Of a stretch of 64,000 nt of DNA, positions 16,341 through 24,844 are shown one piece after another (position 1 is the stretch's first letter; every line of letters begins with the position of its first letter). Under the pieces are notes generated by a model that worked only from the letters and a program-made list of their open reading frames with translations, was not told the origin of the DNA and did no database searches. Origin of the DNA: Perlucidibaca wandonensis (GTDB lineage: Bacteria > Pseudomonadota > Gammaproteobacteria > Pseudomonadales > Moraxellaceae). The position numbers and the translations under genes are program-made. The DNA is taken from the NCBI RefSeq assembly GCF_042677145.1, contig NZ_JBHTIT010000001.1, forward strand, positions 2,108,001 to 2,172,000, read 5' to 3'.

Positions 16341-17693
16341 CTAGCGACGCATCCATAGCCTAGGTTTGGGCAGCGTGATGCTAACGTCCAAGCCGCCATC
16401 GGGATGATTGCTTAGGTGTAGTTGGCCGCGATGCTGCAAGACAATGCGCGCCACAATGGCAAGACCCAAGCCCGAGCCTTGCGAGCCGCGCGCACTATCG
16501 CCGCGGCGAAATGGCTCCTGCAGCTCCTGCATGCGCGTTTCATCAATTCCCTGTCCGTGATCACGGCAACGCAATAAAATATTGGGCCCTACTTCTTCTG
16601 TGCTAAACACGACAGGGGCTTGGCCGTAGCGCATCGCATTTTGAATTAGATTTCCGATAAGCCGTTTAAACGACAGTTTGCGTAAGCGCAGTGGTGGGAT
16701 TTCACTAAGCACAGTTTCGATACGAATAAGATGGCAAAATTGTTGCGTCACTTCACTGACCAAGGCATTTAAGTCGATTTGCTCGGCCTGCTCTTCTGAG
16801 CCATCACGCATAAAGGCGATGAACTGATCCAAAATCGCGTCCATATCCTCGATATCGGTAACCAAGCCTTCTGCTAAGTCACGATCGCGCATCACTTCAG
16901 CTGTCAGGCGCATGCGTGTTAATGGTGTGCGCAGGTCATGTGAAATGCCGGCGAGCATAACCGTGCGCTCCTGCTCGGCGAGATGAATTTGCCGTGTCAT
17001 TTGGTTAAAGGCTCGGTTCACTGCGCGAATTTCTGTTGGCCCACTTTGCACATCCAGCTGCGTGCTGTGCTGCCCACGCCCGACGCGTATCGCCGCTAGT
17101 TGCAGGCGCTTTAATGGTCGGTTGAGCTGGCGAGCCAGAATAATAATGGCAATGATCGATAGCAGCGGAACGCCCAAGACCCATCCTAAAATAATGCCCG
17201 GGCTGTATTGCTGCATAAATAGCAGCTCTTCGCGTACCCACATGGGTTGCTCGGTGTCGGCGCTTATCCAGAGTGTAGGGACCGGTTTAAACTCGAAGTA
17301 CACCAAGGATGGAAAGCCTATTTCGCGGCGTAGCTGCTTTTGAAAGCGGTCGGTAAATAGCTCAGCAAACCATTTATCACGTGGCGATGGAAAGCGTTCG
17401 ACATCACGAACAATTTCTACATTTCCGTAGTCTCGAAGCGCACGATCGATAATCTCTGGCGCAACGCCTTCGCGCTCAGCATCGCGTAGCTTCAGCATTT
17501 TAATAGCAGAGCTATGCGCGTGCTGGCGAATCTCCGGCAAATATAAGTTTTGCCAAAAAAACGCAATCGATAGCGCCTGACTCATCAGCACCACGATGCC
17601 AATAACAAGCGTCGTGCGCATGGCGCTCGAGCGTGGCTTCAGCCATTGCACGAGGCTGCGTTTGCGCTTAGCCGGATCTTGCAGCTTGAGCAT
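16341..17693 (-). CDS. envZ: EnvZ/AmgS-like sensor histidine kinase
   Basis: A 450-residue membrane kinase. TM1 is near residues 25-50, a periplasmic domain of about 110 residues follows, and TM2 lies near 165-190. A HAMP linker (RQLNRPLKRLQLAAIRVGRG) precedes the phospho-acceptor helix LAGISHDLRTPLTRMRL. The ATP-binding N box is KRLIGNLIQNAMRYG and the G box GSGLGLAIV. It overlaps the regulator stop by one base (TAATG), giving a coupled pair. Beside tex, this corresponds to Pseudomonas AmgRS, an envelope-stress system; the equivalence is by position and family. Confidence 0.9.
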   Translation of the reverse strand: MLKLQDPAKRKRSLVQWLKPRSSAMRTTLVIGIVVLMSQALSIAFFWQNLYLPEIRQHAHSSAIKMLKLRDAEREGVAPEIIDRALRDYGNVEIVRDVERFPSPRDKWFAELFTDRFQKQLRREIGFPSLVYFEFKPVPTLWISADTEQPMWVREELLFMQQYSPGIILGWVLGVPLLSIIAIIILARQLNRPLKRLQLAAIRVGRGQHSTQLDVQSGPTEIRAVNRAFNQMTRQIHLAEQERTVMLAGISHDLRTPLTRMRLTAEVMRDRDLAEGLVTDIEDMDAILDQFIAFMRDGSEEQAEQIDLNALVSEVTQQFCHLIRIETVLSEIPPLRLRKLSFKRLIGNLIQNAMRYGQAPVVFSTEEVGPNILLRCRDHGQGIDETRMQELQEPFRRGDSARGSQGSGLGLAIVARIVLQHRGQLHLSNHPDGGLDVSITLPKPRLWMRR

Positions 17694-18421
17694 TAGATTA
17701 GCTCATCGGGCACAAATACATAGCCCACGCCCCACACGGTTTGGATATAGCGGGCGTTAGCGGGATTGGTTTCGATGAGCTTGCGTAGGCGTGAAACTTG
17801 GACATCGATGGATCGTTCCATCGCGCCCCATTCACGGCCGCGAGCGAGCGCCATGAGCTTATCCCGAGTGAGTGGTTCGCGTGGATGTTGTACTAGGGCT
17901 TTTAAGACGGCGAATTCGCCCGTCGTCAGCGATACCGAGGTGCCGGTATTGCTCAGTTGGCGCGTTGATAAGTCCAGTGTCCATGGACCAAAGCTGACAA
18001 CTTCGCTGGTTTGTGATGGCGCGCCAGGTAGTTCGCGCGTCTGCCTGCGCAGTACGGCCTTCATGCGCGCTAAAAGCTCCTGCGGATTAAATGGCTTTTG
18101 CAAATAATCATCGGCGCCGGCTTCAAGGCCGTTGATGCGATCGCTGTCCGCGCCACGCGCGGTAAGCATAATAATTGGCGTGTTATTGCCTGACTCGCGA
18201 AGGCGATGGCAAATGGCAATGCCATCTTCGCCAGGCAGCATAAAGTCGAGCACGATCAGTGCGAATAGCTCGCGGCCGAGTACGCGATCCATTTGCACGG
18301 CATCTGCGACTGTTTTTACGCCATAGCCTTGGTCTTCTAAAAATCGCTGTAAAAGCGTGCGTAGGCGCACATCGTCATCGACAACTAAAATCTTCTGGGC
18401 ATCGCGGTTGTCGCTATTCAT
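17693..18421 (-). CDS. ompR: OmpR/AmgR-like response regulator
   Basis: A 242-residue OmpR-class regulator. The receiver has the acidic pocket DDDVRLR, the phosphorylated Asp in LIVLDFMLPGEDG and the Lys in LQKPFNP. The winged-helix DNA-binding domain follows, with SLTTGEFAVLKALVQHPREPLTRDKL and the C-terminal YIQTVWGVGYVFVPD. It is expected to control envelope genes together with its kinase. The 147-base gap to the divergent tex gene must contain both promoters; I see no clear operator there. Confidence 0.93.
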   Translation of the reverse strand: MNSDNRDAQKILVVDDDVRLRTLLQRFLEDQGYGVKTVADAVQMDRVLGRELFALIVLDFMLPGEDGIAICHRLRESGNNTPIIMLTARGADSDRINGLEAGADDYLQKPFNPQELLARMKAVLRRQTRELPGAPSQTSEVVSFGPWTLDLSTRQLSNTGTSVSLTTGEFAVLKALVQHPREPLTRDKLMALARGREWGAMERSIDVQVSRLRKLIETNPANARYIQTVWGVGYVFVPDELI

Positions 18422-18568
18422 CCCATCCTCATCTGGTTTTACCGTTAAGCCTGAGTGTACGCAGGCGCAAGGCGTTTGAACACGGGCGGCTTTTGCCTGA
18501 CACAGGCGGCGGAGTAAGTGGTTTAATTGCGCATCTTAAAAATCGTTTTAACAATACTGTGAGTTGTT

Positions 18569-20917
18569 ATGTCTGCGCTAGCTTTACAAATTGCCCGTGA
18601 ACTCAATGTGCGACCTGAGCAGGTCGAAGCCACCATCGACTTATTGGATGGCGGCGCTACGGTGCCGTTTATCGCGCGCTATCGTAAAGAAGTGACCGGA
18701 GCGCTCGATGACACACAGCTGCGCCAGCTCGAAGAACGGTTAGTGTATTTGCGTGAGATGAGTGATCGCCGCACGGCCATCATTTCCAGTATTGAAGAGC
18801 AAGGCAAGATGACCGACGTTTTGCGCGAACAAATTCTGGCCGCTGAAACTAAAGCGCGTTTGGAAGATTTGTATTTGCCATATAAGCAAAAGCGCGTGAC
18901 TAAGGGCCAGCAAGCCATCGCCGCTGGCCTTTTGCCACTGGCCGATATGCTGTTTAACGACCCTTCTAAAGTGCCGGAAGCTGAGGCGCAAGCGTTTATT
19001 GTGGCCGAGGCTGCCGAGGGCGGCTTGGCCTATCCTGACGTGAAAGCCGTGCTTGATGGCGCAAAACATATACTGATGGAGCGCTTTGCAGAGCAGGCCG
19101 ATTTGCTGGCTTTATTGCGCGATTACTTGAAAGGTCGCGCTTTATTAAGTGCTCGTGTAGTGGTCGGTAAAGAAGCGGCGGCAGCAAAGTTTCAGGATTA
19201 TTTTGCGCATGATGAAGCCTTGGCTAAAGTGCCATCGCATCGCGCGTTGGCGATGTTCCGTGGCCGCAATGAAGGCTTTTTGTCGCTAAACTTTACCCTG
19301 CCAGATACCGATGATGGCGTGCATCCCTGCGAGCATTTAATTGCCAATCATGTTGGCATTGAGGCGGCTAATCGCCCTGCCGATGTTTGGCTGAATGAAG
19401 TTGTGCGTTGGACATGGCGCGTGAAACTGCTCACGCATTTGGAAAGCGATCTGCTCGGCGAGTTGCGCGTGCAGGCCGAAGAAGAGGCTATCCGCGTCTT
19501 TGCTCGCAATATGAAAGATCTATTAATGGCCGCGCCCGCTGGCTTGCGCCCGACATTAGGTTTAGACCCTGGCCTGCGCACTGGCGTTAAAGTCGCCATT
19601 GTCGATGGCACTGGCAAGCTCGTTGCGCATAGCACGATTTTCCCGCATCAGCCGCGCAACGATTGGGATGGTTCGCTGCATGCACTCGCTGAGCTATGTA
19701 AAACACATGGCGTTGAGCTCGTCGCCATTGGCAATGGCACGGCCTCGCGCGAGACCGATAAGTTGGTCGCCGAGCTGATGAAGAAGCATCCGTCTCTTGG
19801 ATTGACCAAAATCGTGGTCAGCGAAGCCGGCGCATCGGTATACTCAGCGTCTGAATTGGCCGCGTTAGAATTCCCCAATCTCGATGTGACTTTCCGAGGT
19901 GCGGTATCGATTGCTCGCCGCCTGCAAGACCCGCTAGCGGAGCTGGTGAAAATCGATCCGAAAGCCATTGGCGTTGGTCAGTATCAGCATGATGTTAATC
20001 AGCTCAAGCTCTCGCGCATGCTCGACACTGTTGTAGAGGATTGCGTAAACGCCGTTGGCGTGGATGTGAACTCGGCCTCGGCAGCACTGCTCACGCGCAT
20101 CGCCGGCTTAAACACAACGCTAGCGCAAAACATCGTGGCATTCCGTGATGCTAATGGCGTCTTTCGCGATCGCCAAGATCTGAAAAAAGTGCCGCGTTTA
20201 GGCGAGCGTACATTTGAGCAAGCCGCAGGCTTCTTGCGCATTGCCCAAGGTAGCAACCCGCTGGATGCATCAGCAGTGCATCCAGAATCTTATCCACTAG
20301 TGGCGAAGTTTCAGGCCGCTGCTGCATGTGATCTCGCGCAGCTCATTGGCAATAGCAAAGCATTAAAGTCGATAAAGCCAGCTGATTTTGTCGATACAAG
20401 CTTTGGTTTGATCACGGTGCAAGATGTGCTCAGTGAGCTAGAAAAGCCCGGCCGTGATCCGCGCCCTGAATTTAAAGCGGTAACGTTTAGTGATGCTGTA
20501 ACTGAAATGAAAGACCTGGTGCCCGGCATGGTGCTCGAAGGCGTGGTGACTAACGTTACTGCCTTCGGCGCATTTGTTGATGTTGGTGTGCATCAGGATG
20601 GCCTAGTGCATATTTCTGTGCTGTCGGATCGCTTCATCAAAGATCCGCATGAGGTGGTGAAGGCTGGCGATATTGTCAAAGTGAAAGTCATGGAAGTAGA
20701 TCTGCCGCGTAAGCGTATTGCTCTGTCTTGTAAGCTAGATGCGGCGTTGCCGACAGCTGGCGATGGCGTGGTGAAAGACCGCCAGTCATCACCGCGCGGC
20801 GCATCACGCCAGAGCGCCGCAACAGCTAAGCAGCCGCAACGCCAACAACAAGGCAGCGCGCCATTAAAGTCCGGCACCTTAGGCGACTTGTTTCGCAAAG
20901 CCGGCGTATCGAAATAA
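18569..20917 (+). CDS. tex: Tex (YhgF), S1-domain RNA-binding transcription accessory protein
   Basis: A 782-residue Tex protein. It has the N-terminal helical Tex domain (ATVPFIARYRKEVTGALDD), a YqgF/RNase H-like domain (LGLDPGLRTGVKVAIVD), helix-hairpin-helix elements (VDVNSASAALLTRIAGL) and a C-terminal S1 domain (LVPGMVLEGVVTNVTAFGAFVDVG). A basic, Gln/Arg-rich tail follows. Tex supports transcription and RNA metabolism and is close to universal in this group. It is divergent from the ompR-like gene, as tex and amgR are in Pseudomonas. Confidence 0.96.
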   Translation: MSALALQIARELNVRPEQVEATIDLLDGGATVPFIARYRKEVTGALDDTQLRQLEERLVYLREMSDRRTAIISSIEEQGKMTDVLREQILAAETKARLEDLYLPYKQKRVTKGQQAIAAGLLPLADMLFNDPSKVPEAEAQAFIVAEAAEGGLAYPDVKAVLDGAKHILMERFAEQADLLALLRDYLKGRALLSARVVVGKEAAAAKFQDYFAHDEALAKVPSHRALAMFRGRNEGFLSLNFTLPDTDDGVHPCEHLIANHVGIEAANRPADVWLNEVVRWTWRVKLLTHLESDLLGELRVQAEEEAIRVFARNMKDLLMAAPAGLRPTLGLDPGLRTGVKVAIVDGTGKLVAHSTIFPHQPRNDWDGSLHALAELCKTHGVELVAIGNGTASRETDKLVAELMKKHPSLGLTKIVVSEAGASVYSASELAALEFPNLDVTFRGAVSIARRLQDPLAELVKIDPKAIGVGQYQHDVNQLKLSRMLDTVVEDCVNAVGVDVNSASAALLTRIAGLNTTLAQNIVAFRDANGVFRDRQDLKKVPRLGERTFEQAAGFLRIAQGSNPLDASAVHPESYPLVAKFQAAAACDLAQLIGNSKALKSIKPADFVDTSFGLITVQDVLSELEKPGRDPRPEFKAVTFSDAVTEMKDLVPGMVLEGVVTNVTAFGAFVDVGVHQDGLVHISVLSDRFIKDPHEVVKAGDIVKVKVMEVDLPRKRIALSCKLDAALPTAGDGVVKDRQSSPRGASRQSAATAKQPQRQQQGSAPLKSGTLGDLFRKAGVSK

Positions 20918-20963
20918 GCATTTGTCATCGTGGCCAGTAACGGCGGCGATTTAGGAGAGGTCG

Positions 20964-22541
20964 ATGGACCGCGAATTAAGCACCCAGCTGCAGTGGCTGA
21001 GTCAGCAAGCTAGCTGTCTGCAGGGCATGAAGCGTGGCTTGGAAAAAGAGTCGCTACGCATCGATAGCGATGGTTGGTTGGCGCAAACACCACACCCTGC
21101 TGCACTCGGCTCAGCGCTAACGCATCCGAGTATAACGACGGATTATTCCGAGGCTCTACTTGAGCTCATCACGCCGCCTTGCGACAGCATCGCGAGTGCT
21201 TTCGGCTATCTCGATGAAGTCCATCGCTATGTCTATTCGCAGCTAGGCAGTGAGCGCTTATGGGTCAATTCCATGCCCTGCAAGCTTGGCCCCGATGCAC
21301 AAATCCCGCTCGCGCAATATGGCAGCTCCAATATCGGTCGCATGAAAACGCTGTATCGCCACGGCCTCGGCCTGCGCTACGGCCGACGCATGCAAACCAT
21401 TGCCGGCATTCATTACAACTTGTCATTCCCCGATAGTTTTTGGCAGGCCTGGCAGGAGGCGAGCGGCAATACGCAAAGCTTGACCGACTTCCGCTCAGAA
21501 AAATCCTTCGCGTTAATACGCAACTTCCAGCGGCGCAGCTGGTTGCTTTTGTATTTGCTTGGAGCGAGTCCGGCGGTATGCGGTAGCTTTTTAGCCGGCC
21601 GTGAGCACGGCCTAGATGCCATGCCATCGGGCACGCTATATCGACCCAATGCAACATCCTTGCGCATGAGTTCTTTGGGCTATCAAAACGATGCTCAATC
21701 AGACTTGAAAGTGTCGTATAACGCCCTCGATGAATATGTACGTGATCTTGATCGCGCCATTCGGACACCGTATGCGCCTTATGAGGCCATGGGCGTTAAG
21801 CAGAACGGTATTTATCAGCAGCTAAATGGCCATATTCTGCAATTAGAAAATGAGTATTACGGCTTAATTCGACCTAAGCGTAACGGAGCCTCAGGCGAGC
21901 GCCCAACACAGTCCTTAGCCCGATCTGGCGTTGAGTATGTAGAGCTGCGCTGTGTTGATTTAGACCCGTTTGAGCCTTTCGGCATTAGCTGCGAGAGCGC
22001 GCACTTTTTGGAGGTTTTTGCGCTGCATTGCGCACTTGCAGAAAGTCCAACCTTCAATGACGTCGACTATCAGCGCCTACCATTAAACCAACAGGCTATG
22101 GTCGAGTGCGGTCGTGATCCAGCATTAGAAATTGATACCGGCCGTGAGTCCGTACGCTTCCGTGAGCTTGCCTCTAGGCTGTTTGTTGAGCTGCGCGCTG
22201 TCGCCGAAATATTAGATTCGACACATGTGACCAACACGTATAGTGCCGCGGTTGCAGCACAGCTTGCCAAACTGGAAAACCCTGCGCTGACAGGATCGGC
22301 GATGGTTTTGCAGGCGATCGACAAATGGGATGGCTGCTTCTATAACTTTGCCATGGATCGTGCTGAGCGCGCTCGCGACCACTTCATGCAGCGCCCGCTA
22401 GCCAATGAGCGTGCGGCAGCCTATCGCGACGAAGCTGAAGCATCATTGCAGCGTCAGGCCGATTTAGAGGCAGCGCCTGCACCAGCCTTTGATGATTTTT
22501 TGCAGCAGTATTTTGCCGACACCCCAACTGGAGCCGCCTAA
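20964..22541 (+). CDS. gshA: GshA, glutamate-cysteine ligase
   Basis: A 525-residue proteobacterial glutamate-cysteine ligase, the first step of glutathione synthesis. Family signatures are GMKRGLEKESLRID, HPSITTDYSEALLELITPP and the segment VEYVELRCVDLDPFEPFGIS. The strong GGAGAGG precedes the ATG. Its stop codon is immediately followed by the dsbB ATG with no gap, so the two thiol genes are probably co-transcribed. Confidence 0.96.
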   Translation: MDRELSTQLQWLSQQASCLQGMKRGLEKESLRIDSDGWLAQTPHPAALGSALTHPSITTDYSEALLELITPPCDSIASAFGYLDEVHRYVYSQLGSERLWVNSMPCKLGPDAQIPLAQYGSSNIGRMKTLYRHGLGLRYGRRMQTIAGIHYNLSFPDSFWQAWQEASGNTQSLTDFRSEKSFALIRNFQRRSWLLLYLLGASPAVCGSFLAGREHGLDAMPSGTLYRPNATSLRMSSLGYQNDAQSDLKVSYNALDEYVRDLDRAIRTPYAPYEAMGVKQNGIYQQLNGHILQLENEYYGLIRPKRNGASGERPTQSLARSGVEYVELRCVDLDPFEPFGISCESAHFLEVFALHCALAESPTFNDVDYQRLPLNQQAMVECGRDPALEIDTGRESVRFRELASRLFVELRAVAEILDSTHVTNTYSAAVAAQLAKLENPALTGSAMVLQAIDKWDGCFYNFAMDRAERARDHFMQRPLANERAAAYRDEAEASLQRQADLEAAPAPAFDDFLQQYFADTPTGAA

Positions 22542-23024
22542 ATGTTTAACACCCAACGCTTATTTTTATGGATGGCCTTGAGCTCAGTTGTCGCAATGGC
22601 TGCTGCGCTTTATTTGCAGCACTACCAAGACCTTGAGCCTTGCCCACTGTGCATATTTCAGCGCGTGGCAGTGATTGCATTTGGTGTCGTTAGCTTGCTG
22701 GCCTTTTTGCACAATCGTCAGGGCTTTGGTCGACGAATTTATGCTGGCCTAGCTGCTGTAGCTGGTGTGGCAGGTGTTGGTGTTGCTGGCCGTCATGTTT
22801 GGTTGCAGCACTTGCCGGCTGATCAAGTGCCGAGCTGCGGCCCAGGGCTAGACTACTGGCTAGATGCCCTGCCATTGCAGCAAGTGATTAATGAAGTATT
22901 TAAAGGCGCTGGTGAGTGCGCCTTAGTGGATTGGTCATTGCTTGGCTTTAGTTTGCCCGAATGGACATTGCTGATGTTCGCTGGCATGACTGGCGCTGCT
23001 GTTGTGCAGCTATTGCGTCGCTAA
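22542..23024 (+). CDS. dsbB: DsbB, quinone-linked disulfide oxidoreductase
   Basis: A 160-residue inner-membrane protein with four membrane helices. The first periplasmic loop carries CPLC (LEPCPLCIFQR). The second loop has Cys in VPSCGPGLDYW and in AGECALVDWSLLG. This is the complete cysteine set for re-oxidising DsbA using quinone. It abuts gshA directly and is followed by a strong terminator. Confidence 0.93.
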   Translation: MFNTQRLFLWMALSSVVAMAAALYLQHYQDLEPCPLCIFQRVAVIAFGVVSLLAFLHNRQGFGRRIYAGLAAVAGVAGVGVAGRHVWLQHLPADQVPSCGPGLDYWLDALPLQQVINEVFKGAGECALVDWSLLGFSLPEWTLLMFAGMTGAAVVQLLRR

Positions 23025-23044
23025 CTACGGTGTTCATGGGTAAT

Positions 23045-23072
23045 AAAAAAGCCGGCTTTCGCCGGCTTTTTT
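23045..23072. terminator. Bidirectional intrinsic terminator after dsbB
   Basis: A 12-bp stem, AAAAAAGCCGGC with GCCGGCTTTTTT, encloses the loop TTTC. It sits between the converging dsbB and FKBP genes and has T runs on both strands. Confidence 0.94.
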
Positions 23073-23077
23073 ATGTC

Positions 23078-23854
23078 TTATTTCTTCTTCTTTTTAGACG
23101 GTGTCGATGCAGCAGTAGATTTCTCAATGCTGAGTAGTTCAACACGGAAGTTCAGTACAGCATTTGGCGGAATGGGGCCTGCACCCTCTTCGCCATAGGC
23201 TAAATCGGAAGGAACAAAAAACTCATACACCGAACCAACGGGCATCATTTGTAAGCCTTCAGTCCAGCCGGGAATTACACTGCCAATAGTAAATGTGGCC
23301 GGCTCGCCACGATTTACTGAGCTATCAAACACCGTGCCGTCTAAAAATGCGCCTTCATAATTAACTTTAACGGTATCAGTGGCTGATGGTTTTTTACCTG
23401 TTGCCTCTTTCAGCACACGGTATTGCAGGCCAGACTCGGTGACTTTAATGCCTTCGGCATTTTGATTTTGCGCTAGAAAAGCTCGGCCAGTTTCAGCGTT
23501 TTCTTTTGCCAAAGCTTTTAAATCGGCCTCAAGTTGCGCCATGCGCTGAGCTTTATAGCGATTAATCGCAGTGGTGCGTTCTTGCGCACTGAGTAAGCTT
23601 TCTTTTTTGGCAATCGCATCTTTAAAACCCCGAATGAAAGTATCTGTATCGAGATCTGGAATTTGCTCGGCACTACCTTGGCCATTCATATAGCCGATGC
23701 TGTAGGCAAATTGTTCTTTATCGACGACAGGCTTTTTGCCGCTATTTGGAGCAAGCACTGGAGCAGTGGCAAAAGAAGCTGGAGCAATATCGGTATCTGC
23801 CTGCACCGCTGAGGCGGTAAATAAAATGGCAGCGGCGAGAACAAGACGACGCAT
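23078..23854 (-). CDS. FKBP-type peptidyl-prolyl isomerase (FkpA/Mip type), exported
   Basis: A 258-residue periplasmic isomerase. I start at ATG 23854, which gives a signal peptide MRRLVLAAAILFTASAVQA; a longer frame upstream would bury that signal. An N-terminal dimerisation domain of FkpA type follows (SIGYMNGQGSAEQ). The C-terminal FKBP domain has VKVNYEGAFLDGTVFDSS and LAYGEEGAGPIPPNAVLNF. It ends in a run of five lysines. It is divergent from the AlgP-like gene, the same neighbour relation as in Pseudomonas. The C-terminal lysine run is unusual for an exported protein. Confidence 0.92.
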   Translation of the reverse strand: MRRLVLAAAILFTASAVQADTDIAPASFATAPVLAPNSGKKPVVDKEQFAYSIGYMNGQGSAEQIPDLDTDTFIRGFKDAIAKKESLLSAQERTTAINRYKAQRMAQLEADLKALAKENAETGRAFLAQNQNAEGIKVTESGLQYRVLKEATGKKPSATDTVKVNYEGAFLDGTVFDSSVNRGEPATFTIGSVIPGWTEGLQMMPVGSVYEFFVPSDLAYGEEGAGPIPPNAVLNFRVELLSIEKSTAASTPSKKKKK

Positions 23855-24027
23855 AGGAAACTCCAAGAAATGTTGGTGAAGCTGAGCATAAGCACAAGAA
23901 GCGTGTGTGACCACTAGCCAATTGATTAAGTTCCGACAGAAAGTTGTAAAAGTTTCGCTGATAGACTCGCAATTTGACGCATCTTCGTTTAACTTCTTTT
24001 TTGCATAAACCATCTGAGGAATTTTCC

Positions 24028-24762
24028 ATGCCCGCTGCAAAGAAAAAAGCATCGCCCATCAAGGCCAACGCTGCTAAAGCAGCGAGCCAGGTGGAAAAAA
24101 TCAAAGCCGACGTAGAGAAGCAAGCTGCTAAGTTAGGCGATCAATTACAAAAAGCCGTTGATAAGGCGCAACAAGAAGCCGAAGGCTATGTTGAAGCTGG
24201 CATGAAGCTGATTGAAAAAGCGGAAGCTAGTGCAAAAGAAGCCATCGATAAGCTGCAAGCACAATTGCAAAAAGCTGCCGGTGACAAAGAAATGGTAGCG
24301 TTGATTAAAGACAGTATTCGTCAGGTACAAGTCGAGGCGAAGGCAGTTATTGCTGCTGCGAAAAAAGATTATCAAGCACGCCGTGAGATTTTAAAGTCAT
24401 CGCAGAAAAGTGAATTGAAAGCATTTTTGCAAGCTAAGTTAAAAGGCACTGCTGCTAAGCCTGCCGCTAAAGCACCAGCCAAAGCACCAGCCAAAGCACC
24501 GGCTAAAGTTGCTGCTAAGGCGCCAGCGAAGGCCGCTGTTAAAGCACCAGCAAAAGCCCCAGCAAAAGCTGCTGCAAAACCAGCGGCCGTTAAGCCAGCT
24601 GCTGCTAAAAAATCAGCGGCGGTCAAACCTGCCACTGCTGCTAAAAAGCCAGTTGCTAGAAAGCCAGCAGTAAAGCCGGCCGTTAAGCCAGCTACTGCTA
24701 AGCCAGCAGCAAAGCCAGCCGCTAAAACGGCTGAAGCACCGAAGACTGACTCAACGAACTAA
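24028..24762 (+). CDS. AlgP-like, histone H1-type Lys/Ala/Pro-rich protein
   Basis: A 244-residue protein in two parts. Residues 1 to about 140 are a charged, heptad-like coiled coil (phasin-like), including IEKAEASAKEAIDKLQAQL. From about residue 145 to 238 the chain is almost only A, K, P and V in KAPAKAP-type repeats, like the C-terminal tail of eukaryotic histone H1 and of AlgP (AlgR3) of Pseudomonas. The gene is encoded by imperfect 12-base repeats. I use ATG 24028 after GAGGA. A DNA-binding or compacting role is inferred from composition and position. A phasin alternative is possible from the first half. Confidence 0.72.
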   Translation: MPAAKKKASPIKANAAKAASQVEKIKADVEKQAAKLGDQLQKAVDKAQQEAEGYVEAGMKLIEKAEASAKEAIDKLQAQLQKAAGDKEMVALIKDSIRQVQVEAKAVIAAAKKDYQARREILKSSQKSELKAFLQAKLKGTAAKPAAKAPAKAPAKAPAKVAAKAPAKAAVKAPAKAPAKAAAKPAAVKPAAAKKSAAVKPATAAKKPVARKPAVKPAVKPATAKPAAKPAAKTAEAPKTDSTN

Positions 24763-24780
24763 GTCGTTTCAGTTAAGATG

Positions 24781-24802
24781 CAACGGGCCTTCGGGCCCGT
24801 TG
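24781..24802 (+). terminator. Probable terminator with UUCG loop
   Basis: A 9-bp stem, CAACGGGCC with GGCCCGTTG, closes a TTCG tetraloop 18 bases after the AlgP-like stop codon. The following TCATTTCT is only a weak T tract. Confidence 0.75.
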
Positions 24803-24844
24803 TCATTTCTGCATACCTATTTGTAAGCCCAATTTGAGAAACCC

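Noticed and set aside
23855..24052. N-terminal extension of the FKBP isomerase
   Set aside because: It would place a typical signal peptide in the middle of the protein and overlap the promoter and start of the divergent AlgP-like gene.
24472..24560. Short repeats that could suggest a CRISPR array
   Set aside because: The units are contiguous, 12 bases, without spacers, and code for KAPA-type residues in frame.
24372..24635. Minus-strand frame rich in Ala, Gly and Leu that resembles a membrane protein
   Set aside because: It is the antisense reading of the K/A/P repeats of the AlgP-like gene. Its low complexity comes from those repeats.
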